NCBI RefSeq assembly: GCF_000350225.1
Contig: NW_005179217.1
Span: forward strand, 39,295 to 103,294
Reading direction: 5' to 3'
Origin: Chondrus crispus
Lineage: Eukaryota > Rhodophyta > Florideophyceae > Gigartinales > Gigartinaceae
DNA length: 64,000 nucleotides
Below the pieces are notes generated by a model. The model searched no databases. It was given only the letters and a program-made list of their open reading frames with translations, and had not been told where the DNA came from. Position numbers and translations under genes: made by a program. This document shows positions 1 through 10,179 of the stretch, piece by piece. Each line of letters begins with the position of its first letter. Position 1 is the stretch's first letter.

Positions 1-897
1 GGGGTGTTGTTCGGATTTGAATAGGCGGCGGTAGCAAAGCGGCGCTTGCTCTTCTCTATATCTCTCCCTCTCGGAATCTCTTTTTTCTCTCTTGTCGTTG
101 TCAGTCGTTACCCAAGGGTAGTCGTTTTTCGTTCTTGGTCTTCTCGCAGAGAGGGCGGGAAAGGTTTGCTTCCACCCTTCGCATTCGAATAAATGCAGGA
201 CATCCAATGGCCCACAGCTATTTTACGGTAGGTGCCCGCTTGACAGTGATTTTGAGTGATTTCCTACGCTGAAAAAACAGGGCGGCGGTTGTGCGGATTG
301 TTGCTGCGGTGTTGGCACATCGTGAGTTTAGTAAGGCTGCTCTCGCGACGCACTGACAAGAATTCTACGCCAGCAACGAGAGCTGCAAGGGACTCCAGGG
401 AGGCGTATGATACAGTGCTGTACTCCAGGGGCTTGTCCAGTCCATCGGTAATACAGTACAGTACAGTACAGTACAGTACTGCAACGAAAGCCGTAGGACG
501 ATACGAGTAAAGTTTACAGTACCCTCGCGGTGGGCACGTACCCCGCCTGAAGGTCCCCCCCAAGTCGAGTCATGCGCCGAGTGGGCAGCTGGACTTGTTG
601 GACACCGTCGCGGCGAGAACCGGTCTGCGAGCTTTGATGGACAAGATAGAAAGCTCGCCCACATGCAAAGTGACGCGCGACTGTCTCAAGCCATTCAGTG
701 CCGCCAACCCGGCAGAGACGGCGCAGGTCGCCGAGAGACCCCAATAATACAGGGACGGCCGAGCAATGATTGCCCGCACGCACTTGGTGGCGGAATGTCC
801 CCGGATTCAGAAGCGTTGGTGCCAACTCCAGCAAGACAGGCCGGACGAGGACAGGGGGGGGTTCCAGGCAGGCGGCCGGCAGGGGTCCGGCAGTGGA
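1..897. other. Left edge, no gene recognised
   Basis: Short overlapping frames occur on both strands but none has a recognisable motif or a consistent coding character. A pyrimidine-rich stretch (about 50-150) and a short ACAGT microsatellite (452-480) are the only visible features. I see no promoter or RNA gene. Confidence 0.5.
452..480. repeat. TACAG pentanucleotide microsatellite
   Basis: About five head-to-tail copies of the pentamer TACAG, ending in TACT. It is short and perfect, so probably young. Confidence 0.8.
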
Positions 898-920
898 AGC
901 TGTCGGTGGCACCGACAGCT
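898..920. repeat. Perfect short hairpin (11-bp arms)
   Basis: Arms 898-908 and 910-920 are perfect reverse complements around a single G at 909. It sits one base away from the longer hairpin at 922-976. Confidence 0.9.
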
Positions 921-921
921 A

Positions 922-976
922 CAAATTCACGCCTACGGATCGCACCGACTCGGTGCGATCCGTAGGCGTGAATTTG
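922..976. repeat. Perfect long hairpin (27-bp arms, 1-nt loop)
   Basis: Positions 922-948 and 950-976 are perfect reverse complements with only C949 between them. A near-perfect 55-nt palindrome is unstable in most genomes, so it is either recent or the folded tip of a mobile element. No coding role is apparent. Confidence 0.92.
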
Positions 977-1377
977 CAAAAAGAATTACAGATATCCTAA
1001 TTCAGTTGCCTCATGTTCCTATCAAAACGTTCTGTAATGCCCAAATCTGAATCACAGATTCGAACGTGTCCCTCCTGCTCCAGGCGCCAGGCATAAGAGT
1101 TCATGATAAAATGTGGCAAGTGACGGTTTTTTTCTAGGCATGTCTGGTGAAAAGGCCGTATCCTACCCAGTCCTTCACCGATTTTGACTTTTTAAAGCTC
1201 AATAAACACATAAAGCGCGCATATACAGTACTGTAGCTTTACAACTGTAACGAAATCACATCATGTGTTCATTCAAGGGAATGAAGTCACTTAAATGAAC
1301 CCCTTTTACAGGTCTGAATCGCATGGAAACTAATTTGGCAACCTCAAGTAATGGCCGTGGCCCGAAAAAAACTCTTT
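977..1377. other. Intergenic, nothing recognised
   Basis: AT-richer spacer between the hairpin pair and the MITE copy. No gene, RNA or repeat was recognised. Confidence 0.5.
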
Positions 1378-1766
1378 ATTCTAACAGTCAAATAATGTCC
1401 GTTAACTATTTTGGCAAACATAAACTATTTTGGCAACGCACTGCTTCCCTTTTTTGCCGCACTTTTCCGGAATGGCGATGATGGGCGGCTATCGATCGAT
1501 ATGGAAAAGCATATTACGTTGTAATTGCACGCCACAGCCTGGAATTTTTGGCGAACAAGCGAAAGTAATGGGCTTTCGAATGGCGGTAAAAACAGAAAAG
1601 GCGCGCAGGTTATAATCAGTCACAGAGCTACCAAGGTTAGCAAGTGGCGGAGGCGGATCTGGGTGACTCGGTTTCGGACAAGTGCGGCAAAAAGGGGAAG
1701 CAGTGCGTTGCCAAAATAGTTTATATTTGCCAAAATAGTTACCGAACTGTTATCGCTGTCGAAGTG
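1378..1766 (+). mobile_element. MITE-like element, copy A (389 bp)
   Basis: This segment is repeated almost exactly at 62828-63216 in the same orientation. Both copies carry long terminal inverted repeats: here 1403-1469 pairs with 1675-1741 (about 67 bp with few mismatches), starting TAACTATTTTGGCAAA. The TIR itself contains a duplicated ACTATTTTGGCAA block. The similarity between copies extends about 25 bp outside the TIRs on each side, so the real ends may lie beyond the inverted repeats. It has no coding capacity, as expected of a non-autonomous DNA element. I could not identify a target-site duplication or its autonomous parent. Confidence 0.85.
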
Positions 1767-2291
1767 AGTGGAGTATACGCTACTGCGTAGGCGTGCAAAT
1801 TCAAGTGGTGGTGCAATTGCTGTGGAAATAAAGAGTGGCGGTTGTGGCGTCAACGGCGTGTGCAGTGGTGGCGCGCGAAGCTGGAGGTGCTACGTGTTTC
1901 CAGAGTACTCACAGAGTACTCGAGAGAGAGGCTACGCCGGCAGAGCGTACGGATGGAGACCAGAGGTGGATGTCGCAAATTAGTGTCGTCGGCACAGGCG
2001 CGTGGAAATGGGTCCTGTTGTTTGGAGTAACGACCTCGGTGCTCGTCCCTGCTGCAGTAGTAACGGTCCTGAGATCAAGCCAATGTGAGATCAAGCCGGA
2101 GTGAGGTCAAGCCAACCTGCAATAACATTTAAAGTTTATGCAGCGATACAGTTCTCCTGACTCTACCACGCATCACGTAAACTCCCCCACACCTCCGTGT
2201 TGCGCCGCTGCCGCACCTCCTTTGATCCCAGTATGTACACCAACCAGACGACGCCACCGACAACAGACCAAATCTCCCCACGTTGAAAGTG
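1767..2291. other. Intergenic, nothing recognised
   Basis: Short frames only. No motif, RNA or repeat was recognised between the MITE and the next TIR-bearing segment. Confidence 0.5.
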
Positions 2292-3164
2292 TAAGAGCAT
2301 TTCCAACGCGCAATTCTGCGTTGCATAGAATCAATTTTGGAACACCAACGCGAAATTCTGTGCATTTCCAAGATCGTATTGGACGATTTCTGATTCTATG
2401 CCCGCTCCTATACTGTAGATCTGAAAACGATCTACAGTATATATATATAGCTCGGATAGAATTCCCTATAGAACGCCACGCGGACGGCGTGTCCGCCGCC
2501 TTTCCAATGTTTTCCCGCAAACTTCAGTTCCTCTTGGCGGAAAGGCGACTGCAGAACGGTCGGGAGAGCTTTTGCGCGGGTCCATGTCTGTCACTCAGTC
2601 AAGCTAGCGGCTGGAAGCCGCGCCAGACACCTCGCCTTCTAGTCGGCGCGGGCGCACCCTGCGCCACAACTGCGAGCGGAGATCGGCGGACACCAGGTGG
2701 CAGACACAACACGGTGCCTCTCCCGGGCAGTACGTCTATGCCGTGCTCAGACAGCCAGGCGGTGAAAGTCGCGAGGGTAGAGGGGATGCGTGTGGGGATG
2801 AGGGAGGTGTTGTACGGGGGACGCTGATTGGAGATGCTGTGTTTGGGGAAAGAGTTTGTGCAGTTCGTGGAGAGGGGGTTTGGGGGAAGACCAGAGAGGA
2901 TCGTGGACCAAGCTTCGGAGAGCGGTGAGCAGGGGAAGGATAGTCAGACAAAAGTCTCAAGGCAGGCGGCAGGCGGCGGGCGACGCCGCGCGCGTTGGCA
3001 ATGTGAATCTGCTGCAATAGAAACGCAAACTGGCGTTGGGGTTGACGCGGTTAGAATAAGCGTGACTACACGTCACATAAATCTATTGGAACAACCGGCG
3101 AATTGTAAGCTTACACGTTTCAGTTCTATCCCGCTATAGAACCGCGGCGGTGGCGATGCTCTTA
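2292..3164. mobile_element. Putative TIR element of the GAGCAT-end type
   Basis: The left end reads TAAGAGCATTTCCA and the right end, read inverted, TAAGAGCATCGCCA. The subterminal parts on both sides hold short GCG/ATTC-type inverted pieces. GAGCAT..CC ends are common in Harbinger-like MITEs of plants. The 873-bp interior has no convincing gene. No clean TSD is visible (TAA on the left, TTA on the right), so the assignment is tentative. Confidence 0.4.
2410..2440. repeat. 12-bp-arm hairpin followed by TA repeat
   Basis: Arms 2410-2421 and 2429-2440 are perfect reverse complements with a 7-nt loop, and run directly into a (TA)n tract. Confidence 0.8.
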
Positions 3165-4017
3165 GCGCAATAGGAACTGTATAAAGATCCTTTCAGATTT
3201 GTCGCAAATCATTGCTGCTCCATCAACTCCAAAGAAAGCGAGGTGCGAGACCGTGATTTTATCGACGCCTGTTGCGATAACCAAGGTTTCCAATGATACC
3301 TTCAACCTTCTGCGTTCTTTAAGTTACGACGTTATCACACCGCTGTACGGCAGTTCCCTAGCGATGTGGCCATCGATTGATTTTGCTTTCATGAGGGAGC
3401 GAGATGGCTTTTGCCCTAGGAGATATATAACGAAGAAGCGTGATTTATTGTGTCTAAGGTTGTAGTTCCAACTTCTTCGGGCGGTTGGTTTGGATGACGT
3501 GTGGGGCTTTTGACTACTAATGTTTGGATACTGTACCGGGAGCAGAAGTCGTTTTTTTGATGATTGTCTCGCTACCCTTGTCGCTGCAGCCCCCTTAAAA
3601 TGATACCCTGTACCACGAACGAACTGTACATTCACTGTTGTCGCTGTGTGCATCAAGTCCTACAGCACAGAGTTGTGCTAGGACTGGAACGAATTCATGG
3701 CCTTGTGAGACGTTTTCTCTGGGCCAATCCTAGTCTTAAAAGTGTCGCAAGTTCTAAACTCCCCGAGTGCTTGGTTGCTCTATTCAGGTGACCAAAGCGT
3801 TGCAGCGGAAACCCATTTGTGAAGCGACGAGATGGCGCGGCGGACACGTGCATGTCTGTGTTTTAGTGTGGCCGAAAAAGAGAGGCTGAGTATCGGAAAC
3901 GGAACCTTTGATGGGATCAAGAGATGTGCACGTTGGCACAATCGGCGGCGGCAACGAGGACGTCGAACATGTGGTACTATCGTACACGCATGGCGGCGCA
4001 CTGTAAATACGCCCAGG
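3165..4017. other. Intergenic, nothing recognised
   Basis: No gene or RNA recognised. It lies between the putative TIR element and the upstream region of membrane-protein copy A. Confidence 0.5.
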
Positions 4018-4099
4018 CGTCCATTCTGGACATTCAAAAGAGATCTCGAGTGCCCAGACGTCCATGCTGCGCATTCCGAAGAGATCTCGAGTCCTCTTG
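4018..4099. repeat. Two tandem 41-bp units upstream of copy A
   Basis: Units 4018-4058 and 4059-4099 each begin CGTCCAT and end in a shared block AGAGATCTCGAG. They lie about 350 bp upstream of the copy A start codon. Copy B shows no equivalent at the same distance. A regulatory role is possible but unproven. Confidence 0.65.
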
Positions 4100-4448
4100 C
4101 TTGGCCGACGGCCGTCATAATGATACTGTACACATCCGCGACTACGCGACTACTGTACATGAGAGCGGCGCATTGTTGCCGTGTTCAGACTCTATGCTAG
4201 CGAGCTGTCTCAGAGTTAATGCACACCAGCAGTAAGAACACCGCTCTCCCACACCGCGCCCGTAAGAGGTGTATCCCGTCTCATGCCCCCGGGCAAGCTG
4301 TCCATATCTCTCCAACAAACCGCACTTCCTTGCTTCACATTTCCAACCGCCCTCTGTTTCGAACATAAAGACAACACTTTTTAACCATCCACGTCCTCCT
4401 CCCCAGGTTTTAATCCATCCTTCTCGTTCGCCTCTCCGTCTCGCAGCT

Positions 4449-6098
4449 ATGACTCTCCTCCAGGAGTTGAATGCCACGCCCGACTTTAGCTTTTCTACAG
4501 TCCAAACGTCCAGCGACATCATCAACGCCCTCATCATATCACTGCTCACTGTTTTCGTTATCTCCAACATCCTGTCAGTCACTTCCAAGCTCATCTTTAG
4601 CTCCCGCGAAAAAAGCTTCGAGTACCTCTCCTGGGTCCGTTCCTTTATCTTTGTCAACAGCGACGACCCCATCCGCATTTTCTCCTGGATTTGGCACAGG
4701 TACTCATACAAGGAGAAGGGCTGCACACGTTACAGGAACGAAATCCAACTCCGCAGGCTTCTCCTCCCCCTTCTGGCGAGGCTCTTCATTTTGGTTACTG
4801 CCATCACCTCTGTTGCCATCTCCATCCCGAGTGAAAAGCGTCTGAGTGGGTGTGAGAAGGGCGACTTTCGAATCCACATGGACCCTAACGTTCGAAAGCC
4901 AGCTCCGGATTTAAATAGGGTTTGCGCCGACATTCCGCTGACAACTACACTAGGCGAAGTCAGATCTCGTGTGTCGTACTGCTCTTGCTTGGTGGACTTT
5001 GGATCTAACGTCCCTGTATCAGAAGGCGAAGGCGGAATAGTTACAATCACCACAGAGTCGGGTCAACTATGGACCGCATTGGTGAGTAAGAACAACACTG
5101 CAGCGAGTGCCTTCTACATCCAGTGGGTCAAGAACAGACGGCAAAGAGACAATGACAAATCGCTCCTCTTCACAAATGTTGAAAAGATCGACTCTGATGA
5201 TCATCTCCAAGTCATTGCCAACGCACTCCGTTCAGAGACAGTACAGCAGTGCACAGCCAAAGGTACTTCTGACAAGTTACCGTCAGAGGACAACAGCCTT
5301 ATAGCGTAAGCGCAGATATTGGATTGCGATTTTGATCCCCTCAGTCTCATAGCAAGGGTCCAAGCGTATGTCACAGGCTCACTGACTTTGAACAAGCTTC
5401 GTCGTGGCGAAATGGACAATCGGTTGGAGTTGAATCCCCTCACCGACGAAGTGCGTGAAACGGCGGCATGTCCAATTGACGATGTTGTAAGTCGCCCGAT
5501 CGTCAATATCCTCCCGCTCGCCCTCATGCTCGTCTTGTGGGGTATCATCAACGTACTCGTTAGCATTTACACATCCAGGCGAGGAAACGCTTTCGACATG
5601 GGCTTCCATATCATCAAGGAAGCACTGGGGCACGACACGACTTCCAACCCTCTGGAAGAAAACTCGAATCGCGGAGAGGCGATGGAACTGCCCTTGCGCA
5701 AATGGCGCTGCGGCGCTGGTGCTGCGCATGAAGGCTTCATCGGGCGAGATGGAGATGTCCCAGTGCAGGGCTTTGACTCCTTTACAAACGTGTGTGGTTG
5801 CACGCAAGTGGTGACGGAGATAGAAGCAGCGAGTGCGCTGCCAGACTCCGCGCCTGGCACGATGGCTCCGGCCGAAGAGCTGTGGCGTGGGGATGTGCAT
5901 CCGCGGTTGCAAGGACAGGCGTCGACTTTATCATCGGCGGCCCCGACTGACAACTTTGCATCGCAGACGGCCGCGGTGAGCAGCTCGTGGTCTGCGTCCG
6001 GGCTGCCGCAGCGGTTGCCCCAACCGGGACCAGCTTTTATGACGCTGCCTCCAGCCATGCAACATTCAACAGAGTCTGGGCGGCCGGGGCAGGAGTAG
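4449..6098 (+). pseudogene. Three-pass membrane protein family, copy A (in-frame stop)
   Basis: I do not recognise this family. The ATG at 4449 is chosen because copy B (21394) begins at the same residue and both follow a related pyrimidine-rich leader. The predicted 549-codon product has hydrophobic segments at about residues 24-50, 103-126 and 351-376. A Cys-containing region of about 220 residues lies between the second and third, and a Pro/Ser/Gly-rich tail of about 170 residues follows. This suggests an integral membrane protein with one large loop. A TAA at 5307-5309 interrupts the frame, which then continues in the same register through the third membrane segment. The region around the stop is also where A and B differ most. 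A GT-AG excision across the stop (53 nt) would break the frame, so I call it a pseudogene, or a gene making a shortened two-pass product of 286 residues. No database family was assigned. Confidence 0.6.
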
Positions 6099-6640
6099 CC
6101 AAGGTGCCGACTTCGTGCTTTGGCACCACCGGCTCAACATGATGATCAAAAAGTGAAAATTCAAAATTCAAATAGTGAGCTTTGAACACCCCGATCTGTT
6201 TTGGCAAAATTTGGTGGCTGAAACCTCCCAAAAGAAAAATTGAAACGGTGGATGACATCAAAATTGAAAAGAAACAAAATTCGCAGACTATTAGGTTATG
6301 ATAACGCTAGGTTGATAGACACTAGAGTGCTCAGGAAAGTGGTAGTCTTGAGGTCTCAAGACTACGTACTTAGTCGAGAGATCATCCTTCTGCATGTAGG
6401 CGAAGTTGGCTGCGTCATAAATGATGCGCAGCACGCGTGACATGACCCCCATACACCAGTACACTTAATGATATATTACATCCAGAAATGAACCTCCCTG
6501 ACGGTTCATTTTTGTAACGGCCTCGTTCTCACTGACGTAGGCTGACATACAACCCCAAAATAAATGTCACGCCTTTCCATACTACAATTTTAAACATCTG
6601 AAAATTTTTCTACGGCAAATGATCCAATCGTACTGTATTC
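6099..6640. other. 3' flank of copy A, no gene
   Basis: The first 50 bases resemble the 3' flank of copy B (shared CACCACCGGC block). The rest is AT-rich spacer with nothing recognised. Confidence 0.5.
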
Positions 6641-6645
6641 AAATC

Positions 6646-6752
6646 GGTCGTCGCCGTCGGCGCCGCCGCCACTATCGCCAAATTAGATATAAAATCCAAT
6701 CCCTCGTACCCTAAACCACATCTGTCGCCGCCGCCGCCGACGCCGCCGTCGG
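6646..6752. repeat. Duplicated GCC/GTC triplet-repeat blocks
   Basis: Two GC-rich triplet blocks (6646-6679 and 6722-6752), each followed by a related ..CAAATTA(A/G)AT stretch. This suggests a degenerate tandem duplication of roughly 75 bp. Confidence 0.6.
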
Positions 6753-6904
6753 CAAATTAAATCTACATTGTCACTGCACAGTATTATAAATCGCGCACCC
6801 CCTGACTGCCCTCACACACCCTACCCCTCACATGATCTCCACGATTGCGCACGATTTTATTTCCCCTCATCGACGACGACGAGCGAGCGATGCGACGCGG
6901 CGAT

Positions 6905-7320
6905 CCTCGACAGCTGGGCTGCGCCTGCTGTCGGGGGTCTACTACGGGGTCGAGGACGGGCTACGCCCGCCTCGACTTCAGCGAGCGAAGCGACGATCCT
7001 CGACAGCTGGGCTACGCCTGCTGTCGAGGATCTACTACGGGGTCGAGGATGGGCTACGCCCGCCTCGACTTCAGCGTGCGATGCGACGTCCTCGAAAGCT
7101 GGGCTACGCCTGCTGTCGAGGATCTACTACAGGGTCGGGGATGGGCTAAGCCCGCCTCGACTTCAGCGTGCGAAGCGACGTCCTCGACAGCTGAGCTACG
7201 CCTGCTGTCGAGGATCTACTACGGGGTCAAGGATGGGCTACGCCTCCCTCGACTTCAGCCATCGAAGCGGAAATCGTTCACAGCTGGGCTCTGCCTGCTG
7301 TCAAGGATCTTCTCTACCTG
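6905..7320. repeat. 92/93-bp minisatellite with internal hairpins
   Basis: Five units begin near 6905, 6998, 7090, 7182 and 7275 (steps of 93, 92, 92 and 93). Most units hold two inverted pairs: CCTCGACAG with CTGTCGAGG about 14 nt apart, and GTCGAGG with CCTCGAC about 12 nt apart. RNA or single-stranded DNA from it would therefore fold into a row of stem-loops. The alternating 92/93 period keeps no reading frame, so the long frames crossing it are not genes. The last unit is the most degenerate. Confidence 0.88.
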
Positions 7321-8045
7321 CAGTCAAGTCCTCTCTAAATCATAAATTGGGGCGACAATCGATTAAAACCAATTAAAACTTGAAACCCCGCCTGAATTAG
7401 TCTCTAAAATGCTATCTGCTGTATAAAATATCTGGACCTCAAAAATGACGGCTACATAAAAAGCGTTTGCGTCAGTACTAAAATGGTTATGATTTTCCAA
7501 TGCAATAATTCTTTAAAATGCACATTCAAGTGCTCATCCGTCTTGCACACGTGCCTGTAAGAAGTGGAAGAGCCATTTTATTCCACATCATTTCCAATTC
7601 CTACATTTGCAGTATTATAGCAGTACATAAAACTAAAGGAATACAGTCATTTGCATTGTATTTGGTCACATTGAATACCGAAGAATGGCAAGACTATTTT
7701 TAGTTGGTTAAAGGACTTAGAATCTGACATTTATATGCGTATATATATTTCCAACAAGACAGTATATCATTCAAAATGGGTTACGCAGACATCTTTCCGA
7801 TTCATTTTCAAAAACCAACCTTCATAAAAACTTTGAACCTTGACTGGAAGCATCAGGTGCTAAGCTACTGGCCAACTCTTTCATCATGCTTAAAATAGTA
7901 TTCCACGACTTGTTTGGTACTCATCAGTGAAGTACAACTCATCGTTAAAATATATATATGAAGTTAAAGATGCAAAATGTAGGAGGAATAAAACCGGGCA
8001 CTGTGAAATAAAAGCCGTTTGAGTAACATTTATCAATTTATTTAA
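7321..8045. other. AT-rich spacer, start of AT-rich island
   Basis: From here to 14863 the base composition is clearly AT-richer than on either side. No gene is seen in this stretch. One exact CTATTTTTAG site lies at 7694-7703. Confidence 0.5.
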
Positions 8046-8477
8046 CTAAGCAGAGGGACCAGCACCACTACCGGAACCCCCTTGAGGGCCTGAGTTCATC
8101 CTTGCCTTCTTCAACCTCCTTCCCATGCGTTTCTTGTTCTTCTTTTGAATCTTGGACCGCTGGGATTCCGGGATTGAATCCCACTCCTTCTCAGTTTTTC
8201 GACTCTTTTGAAAAACGTACCCTGAAAAGTGCTTCATTTTGTTTTCTTGAATTCTTGTACGGCAAAGGGGACAGTGTCCTGCTTGGCGGTTTACAGGATG
8301 ATCAAACGTACTGCCATCATCAAAGATTTCCACCACTGGACATGTAGAAGTGTTAGATAGAAGACAGGGAGCAATGCAGTCTTTATGAAAGACGTGTCTG
8401 CATTGTAACTCGACCACGTCTCCATCAGGCGGGCATTGGCAGATGATGCACAAATGCGGATGACCAACGGCGCTCAT
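8046..8477 (-). CDS. Small RING-H2 zinc-finger protein
   Basis: A 143-codon frame from the ATG at 8477 to TAG at 8046-8048. Near the N-terminus it carries a C3H2C3 RING signature: CIIC, then CRHVFHKDC, then after a loop of about 40 residues CPLC. Spacing within the first three pairs is normal; the loop before the last pair is long but within the family range. RING-H2 proteins usually act as E3 ubiquitin ligases, binding an E2 through the zinc-stabilised fold. The C-terminal half is Lys/Arg-rich (a KKNKKR cluster) and ends Gly/Ser-rich, suggesting nuclear or nucleic-acid contact. The frame stays open upstream to about 8579 without an ATG, so an upstream exon is possible. It shares strand and AT-rich composition with the recombinase gene 1.7 kb upstream and may be cargo of the same element; that link is inference. 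Confidence 0.7.
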   Translation of the reverse strand: MSAVGHPHLCIICQCPPDGDVVELQCRHVFHKDCIAPCLLSNTSTCPVVEIFDDGSTFDHPVNRQAGHCPLCRTRIQENKMKHFSGYVFQKSRKTEKEWDSIPESQRSKIQKKNKKRMGRRLKKARMNSGPQGGSGSGAGPSA

Positions 8478-10179
8478 GTTCGAACAACAAGGACTGCTCG
8501 TGCGAATTTTGGAGAAACGAAGGATGCGAAAGGTTGGTGCGCTTGTCTCAAATCTGATAGTTCGCCTGTACCCGTTCACTATTTAAAGAGTTGTTGGAGG
8601 CAGAGATTTCCTATTGCTGTGTTAGACTAGTTGCTATTTTAAAAACAGAATACTAGATTGATGCAAACGTAGAATAGAAACACATATGCGCTTGAGCATA
8701 TACGTAGCAGTCTAATGAAGCGTACACGAAACGTTTGAAAACATTTACTGCGGCTCGCGACGGCCTTCATGACGAGATTTTCTCTGATTTTCATTGAGTC
8801 AAGAAATAAATGACAATCCAGAAAATCTGACTAGAAACGGTGTTTGAAAAACAGAGTGTATACCTGTTTTAAAGATGTGGCGTGCGAATTCTTCCAAGCA
8901 TATCGAACTATTTTTAGAATGTAAGATTTCTGCCAAGTATCTCAACTATGGTGCATAAAGATACACAATAGACTTTCAGTTGTGGAGACCTGAAATCGAC
9001 GATATATATAGCAGAAGAGAGAGGAAGGACAACGGAAAGAGTATAGTGTGACCCTGCAAATCTAGGGAGATTTGGAGGCACATATTTCAATATCTCAGCG
9101 TCCAACAAAGCCGTTCTATGTGGTACATCAGAACCCAGCAGAAACGTTTACCGAATAATCCAACGTTTACCAAATAATTCAACGTTTACCGAATAATTCC
9201 AAATAAGCTTCTGTCTAAGAGAGTGTAAATTTGTGTTTCTGAAAATAGCGAACTAGTTTTCTGGCACCGTGGCAGCCACGATTTGTAGTTGAAACGAACA
9301 CCAAATCTTTTAATTGTACGTCTTTAAATATAGTTGGTCATGGGGTCAGATTATCCTATCAAGAGCAGGTACGTTCTACGTTCTACATCATGATGAACAT
9401 CTTAGCAAATGCTGATTGAGTGATTTAAAATAATATACCCAACGCGTTGTCTGCATGACACCACAGAATCTCGTAAATAGACGTACTTGCGCCCAAGTAA
9501 AATATGCAGCAGTTCTATGAGATGTATACAATATCACTGCCAGCACATTTCTACTGCATTTCACGACAACTGCTAGATCAAATTCTCTGATGTGAGTTTA
9601 GTAAAAGTTTTGACTGGAAGCCGGGTGATTCTTTAATGAAAAGACCGTTCAGAAACTGGGTCCATTCCTATTTAGACGTATAAATTACGAACTTCTACAG
9701 GAATGTCAGGCTATTTTTAGTAGAGCAGAACTCTGCAGAGAATTTCAACTGTGGTCCGCAAAGTCAAACAAGTGAACACGTAACTGCTGAGAAGTAAAAT
9801 CAGGTCGCAATGTTCCATGCCACAAAAATCTTGTTTGGTTAGACGTTCTTCCAATACATTTTAGGTCTAAACCATCAGGACGGATATGCCTTGCCATGGG
9901 AATGTTTTATGAAAAAGAGTTCATATTTATGCAGTCAACTTGTACGTAGTTCAGTCTATTTTTAGCTTCAACTGCAATAACGAGATAACATCTTCTCTGG
10001 ATACCTCCGTGACAGTGTTTGTATTTCTACACTCATGATAAATCTGAACATTCTGTCGTGTGTCTCACCATACAACAGAAACTATCACAGCACTCTGTAC
10101 CACGACATCAATTTCTGATAAGATGGATGAGGTGAGAGACTGGCCTCCCTTTACAGTAAGACGGTTTTCATATTTTTTA
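8478..10179. other. AT-rich non-coding stretch with repeated CTATTTTTAG sites
   Basis: There is no credible gene. Exact CTATTTTTAG decamers occur at 8908-8917, 9711-9720 and 9956-9965, plus one at 7694-7703. Flanking phrases such as TTGACTGGAAGC (near 7840 and 9615) recur, suggesting very diverged copies of one non-coding unit. A triplicated 19-mer lies at 9143-9200. Confidence 0.5.
9143..9200. repeat. Three tandem copies of a 19-bp unit
   Basis: Units begin at 9143, 9162 and 9181, each AACGTTTACC followed by (G/A)AATAAT and two or three pyrimidines. One or two differences separate the units. Confidence 0.85.

Noticed and set aside
5257..5309. A GT-AG excision (53 nt) that would remove the stop in membrane-protein copy A
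   Set aside because: The length is not a multiple of three, the junction shifts the frame, and 53 nt is very short for an intron.
6768..7376. Three overlapping open frames of 105-202 residues across the minisatellite
   Set aside because: They arise from the 92/93-bp repeat, are open in all three frames, and have repetitive low-information products.
9143..9200. Short direct repeats as a possible CRISPR array
   Set aside because: Units are directly adjacent with no spacers, and the genome is eukaryotic.
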